A DNA stretch of 6,442 bases from Chloroflexota bacterium (GTDB lineage: Bacteria > Chloroflexota > Limnocylindria > Limnocylindrales > CSP1-4): NCBI GenBank assembly GCA_025355255.1, contig JANYAA010000165.1:1-6442 (forward strand). Direction: 5' to 3'. Numbering within the stretch: position 1 is the first letter of the stretch; every line of letters begins with the position of its first letter. Position numbers and translations under genes: made by a program. Below, piece by piece: positions 5,052 to 6,442 of this stretch. The notes under the pieces are model-generated. The model was not told where the DNA came from, searched no databases, and saw nothing but the letters and a program-made list of their open reading frames with translations.

Positions 5052-6103
5052 CCGCGAAGATGTACTACGACGCCGATGCCGATCTGTCGGCGCTCGATGG
5101 CCAGACCGTCGCGGTTATCGGCTATGGCAGCCAGGGCCACGCCCACGCGCTCAACCTCCACGAGAGCGGCGTGAACGTGATCGTCGGGCTCGCCGCCGGC
5201 TCCAAGAGCTGGCCGCTGGCGGAGGCCGCGGGCCTCACCGTCAAGACCGTCGCCGAGGCCGTCAAGGCTGCCGACGTGGTGATGGTCGCGGTGCCGGACA
5301 CGATTCAGAAGGCCGTGTACGACAACGACATTGAGCCAAACCTCAAGCCCGGCGCCCTGCTGATGTTCGCCCACGGGTTCAACATCCGGTTTGGCCGCAT
5401 CAAGCCCGCCGCCGGAACAGATGTCGGCATGGTTGCACCCAAGGGTCCCGGCCACCTCCTGCGGAGTGTCTACGAGCAGGGCGGCGGTGTCCCGGCGCTC
5501 TTCGCCGTGGAGCAGGACGGGACCGGCACGGCCCGCGCCCGCACCCTGGCCTACGCCCGCGGCATCGGCTCCACCCGGGCCGGCGTCCTGGAGACCACGT
5601 TCAAGGAGGAGACCGAGACCGATCTGTTCGGCGAGCAGGCGCTCCTTTGCGGCGGCGTGTCGGCTCTGGTCAAGGCGGCGTTTGAGACGCTCGTCGAGGC
5701 CGGCTACCAGCCCGAGCTTGCGTACTTTGAGACCATGCACGAGCTCAAGCTCATCGTGGACCTCATGTACCGCGGCGGCCTCAACTACATGCGCTTCAGC
5801 GTGTCGGACACCGCCGAGTTTGGCGACTACGTCAGCGGGCCGCGCGTGACCGAGGGCTCCAAGGCCGCCATGCGGGACGTCCTCACCGACATCCAGACCG
5901 GCGCCTTCGCCGAGCGCTGGATCGCGGTCCAGGAGGCCGGCGGCGACGAGTTCCGCGAGCTCCGCGCCCGCGATCGCGGCCACCAGATTGAGCAGGTTGG
6001 CGCTGACCTGCGCAGCAAGATGCAGTTCCTGAACCCCGTGGTCGTTGAGGCGGGCGCGGCCCAGGCCTCCACGAGCAAGGCAGCGGGGGAGGCACGCAAG
6101 TGA
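5048..6103 (+). CDS. ilvC: Ketol-acid reductoisomerase, class I (short form)
   Basis: A 351-residue class I KARI, which isomerises and reduces acetolactate or acetohydroxybutyrate to the dihydroxy acid using Mg and usually NADPH. The Rossmann motif [13 protein letters not shown] is at 25-37. Active-site residues are in place: His109 (AHGFNI), Lys132 (APKGPGH), Asp192 and Glu196 (TDLFGEQ), Glu228 and Glu232 (FETMHEL), and Ser253 (SVSDTAEFG). The cofactor loop after beta-2 reads GLAAGSKSW (47-55): both serines are kept, but the Arg normally following GL is Ala49. A C-terminal tail of about 20 residues, Ala/Lys-rich, extends beyond the typical ~330-340 length. The GTG start overlaps the ilvN stop (GTGA, 5048-5051), continuing the coupled operon. 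Confidence 0.96.
   Translation: MTAKMYYDADADLSALDGQTVAVIGYGSQGHAHALNLHESGVNVIVGLAAGSKSWPLAEAAGLTVKTVAEAVKAADVVMVAVPDTIQKAVYDNDIEPNLKPGALLMFAHGFNIRFGRIKPAAGTDVGMVAPKGPGHLLRSVYEQGGGVPALFAVEQDGTGTARARTLAYARGIGSTRAGVLETTFKEETETDLFGEQALLCGGVSALVKAAFETLVEAGYQPELAYFETMHELKLIVDLMYRGGLNYMRFSVSDTAEFGDYVSGPRVTEGSKAAMRDVLTDIQTGAFAERWIAVQEAGGDEFRELRARDRGHQIEQVGADLRSKMQFLNPVVVEAGAAQASTSKAAGEARK
6085..6092 (+). promoter_or_regulatory. Shine-Dalgarno site that fixes the leuA GTG start
   Basis: GGGGGAGG within the last codons of ilvC is followed by a 7-base spacer and GTG at 6100. It supports this non-ATG start, which also overlaps the ilvC stop by four bases. Confidence 0.7.
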
Positions 6104-6442
6104 CCTTCGAGGCCATCACACCGCGCTTCGGCACTGGGGTTGCGGAGGGCCGGGTCCGGATCTTCGACACGACCCTTCGCGACGGCGAGCAGGCGCCGGG
6201 CGCTGGCCTGACCGCCACCGAGAAGCTTGAGGTTGCCCGTCAGCTGGCGCGCCTCAAGGTGGACGTGATCGAAGCGGGCTTCCCGTCGGCCTCGCCCGGC
6301 GACTTCGAGGCGGTCCGGCGCATCGCCCTGGAGACCAAGGGCGGCATCGCGGTTGCGGCGCTTGCCCGCTGCCGCGACGGCGACCCGCAGCGTGCGGTTG
6401 AGGCGATCGCCGTAGCCGAGCGTCCGCACCTGCACCTCTTCA
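6100..6442 (+). CDS. leuA: 2-isopropylmalate synthase, N-terminal part (3' truncated by window edge)
   Basis: The first 114 residues of a LeuA-type DRE-TIM metallolyase; the rest lies beyond the window. LeuA condenses 2-ketoisovalerate with acetyl-CoA, the committing step to leucine. The signature [17 protein letters not shown] is at 22-38, with Arg27 and metal-binding Asp28. It continues with [12 protein letters not shown] (41-52) and [21 protein letters not shown] (56-76), which is typical of LeuA rather than of homocitrate or citramalate synthases. GEQAPG has Ala where many LeuA proteins have Ser, a small reason to keep a related activity in mind. The GTG start overlaps the ilvC stop (GTGA, 6100-6103), making it the fourth gene of the ilvBNC-leuA operon. 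The C-terminal leucine-sensing domain cannot be seen, so feedback control is unknown. Confidence 0.87.
   Translation, partial: MTFEAITPRFGTGVAEGRVRIFDTTLRDGEQAPGAGLTATEKLEVARQLARLKVDVIEAGFPSASPGDFEAVRRIALETKGGIAVAALARCRDGDPQRAVEAIAVAERPHLHLF

Noticed and set aside
4967..5983. Long antisense reading frame of 338 residues opposite ilvC (and similar antisense frames opposite ilvB and ilvN)
   Set aside because: These open frames mirror the codon structure of highly GC-biased genes on the + strand; the translations show no recognisable motif, and the + strand genes are certain.

Overview
This is a GC-rich bacterial chromosomal segment with two gene clusters, all on the + strand. The frequent GTG starts, the stop/start overlaps between genes and the protein flavour fit a high-GC lineage such as Chloroflexota or Actinomycetota. 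I lean towards a Chloroflexota-like organism, but only from residue patterns, and no ribosomal or other taxonomic marker lies in the window. I see no mobile element, CRISPR array, tRNA or rRNA.

Region 1 (1-2120) is a ketose/glycerol-type catabolic cluster. It holds the C-terminal part of a DhaK-type dihydroxyacetone kinase subunit (cut by the window edge), an overlapping DhaL-type ATP/ADP-binding subunit, and a zinc-dependent medium-chain alcohol dehydrogenase 7 bases later. DhaK and DhaL together phosphorylate dihydroxyacetone or a related ketose. The dehydrogenase probably interconverts an alcohol or polyol and its carbonyl form in the same pathway. No DhaM follows dhaL. The DhaL belongs to a divergent type, so the substrate and phosphoryl donor are open.

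Region 2 (2121-2595) lies between the clusters. It has a weak promoter candidate and a likely small gene of 72 codons, with a TTG start and a good Shine-Dalgarno sequence. This gene encodes a leucine-rich, probably single-span membrane peptide. A perfect 10-bp hairpin and a smaller second hairpin follow just before the branched-chain amino-acid operon. The small ORF, its CTT-rich leucine run and a possible competing pairing with the hairpin could form a translation-dependent attenuator. This is the most interesting part of the window, but it is a hypothesis.

Region 3 (2596-6442) is a tightly coupled branched-chain amino-acid operon: ilvB (acetohydroxyacid synthase large subunit), ilvN (its ACT-domain regulatory subunit), ilvC (class I ketol-acid reductoisomerase) and the start of leuA (2-isopropylmalate synthase). 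Every junction is a 4-base ATGA or GTGA overlap. IlvBN makes acetolactate or acetohydroxybutyrate, IlvC converts these to dihydroxy acids on the way to valine and isoleucine, and LeuA diverts 2-ketoisovalerate to leucine. This region is standard metabolism; only details (N-terminal extensions, a few active-site-region substitutions) stand out.
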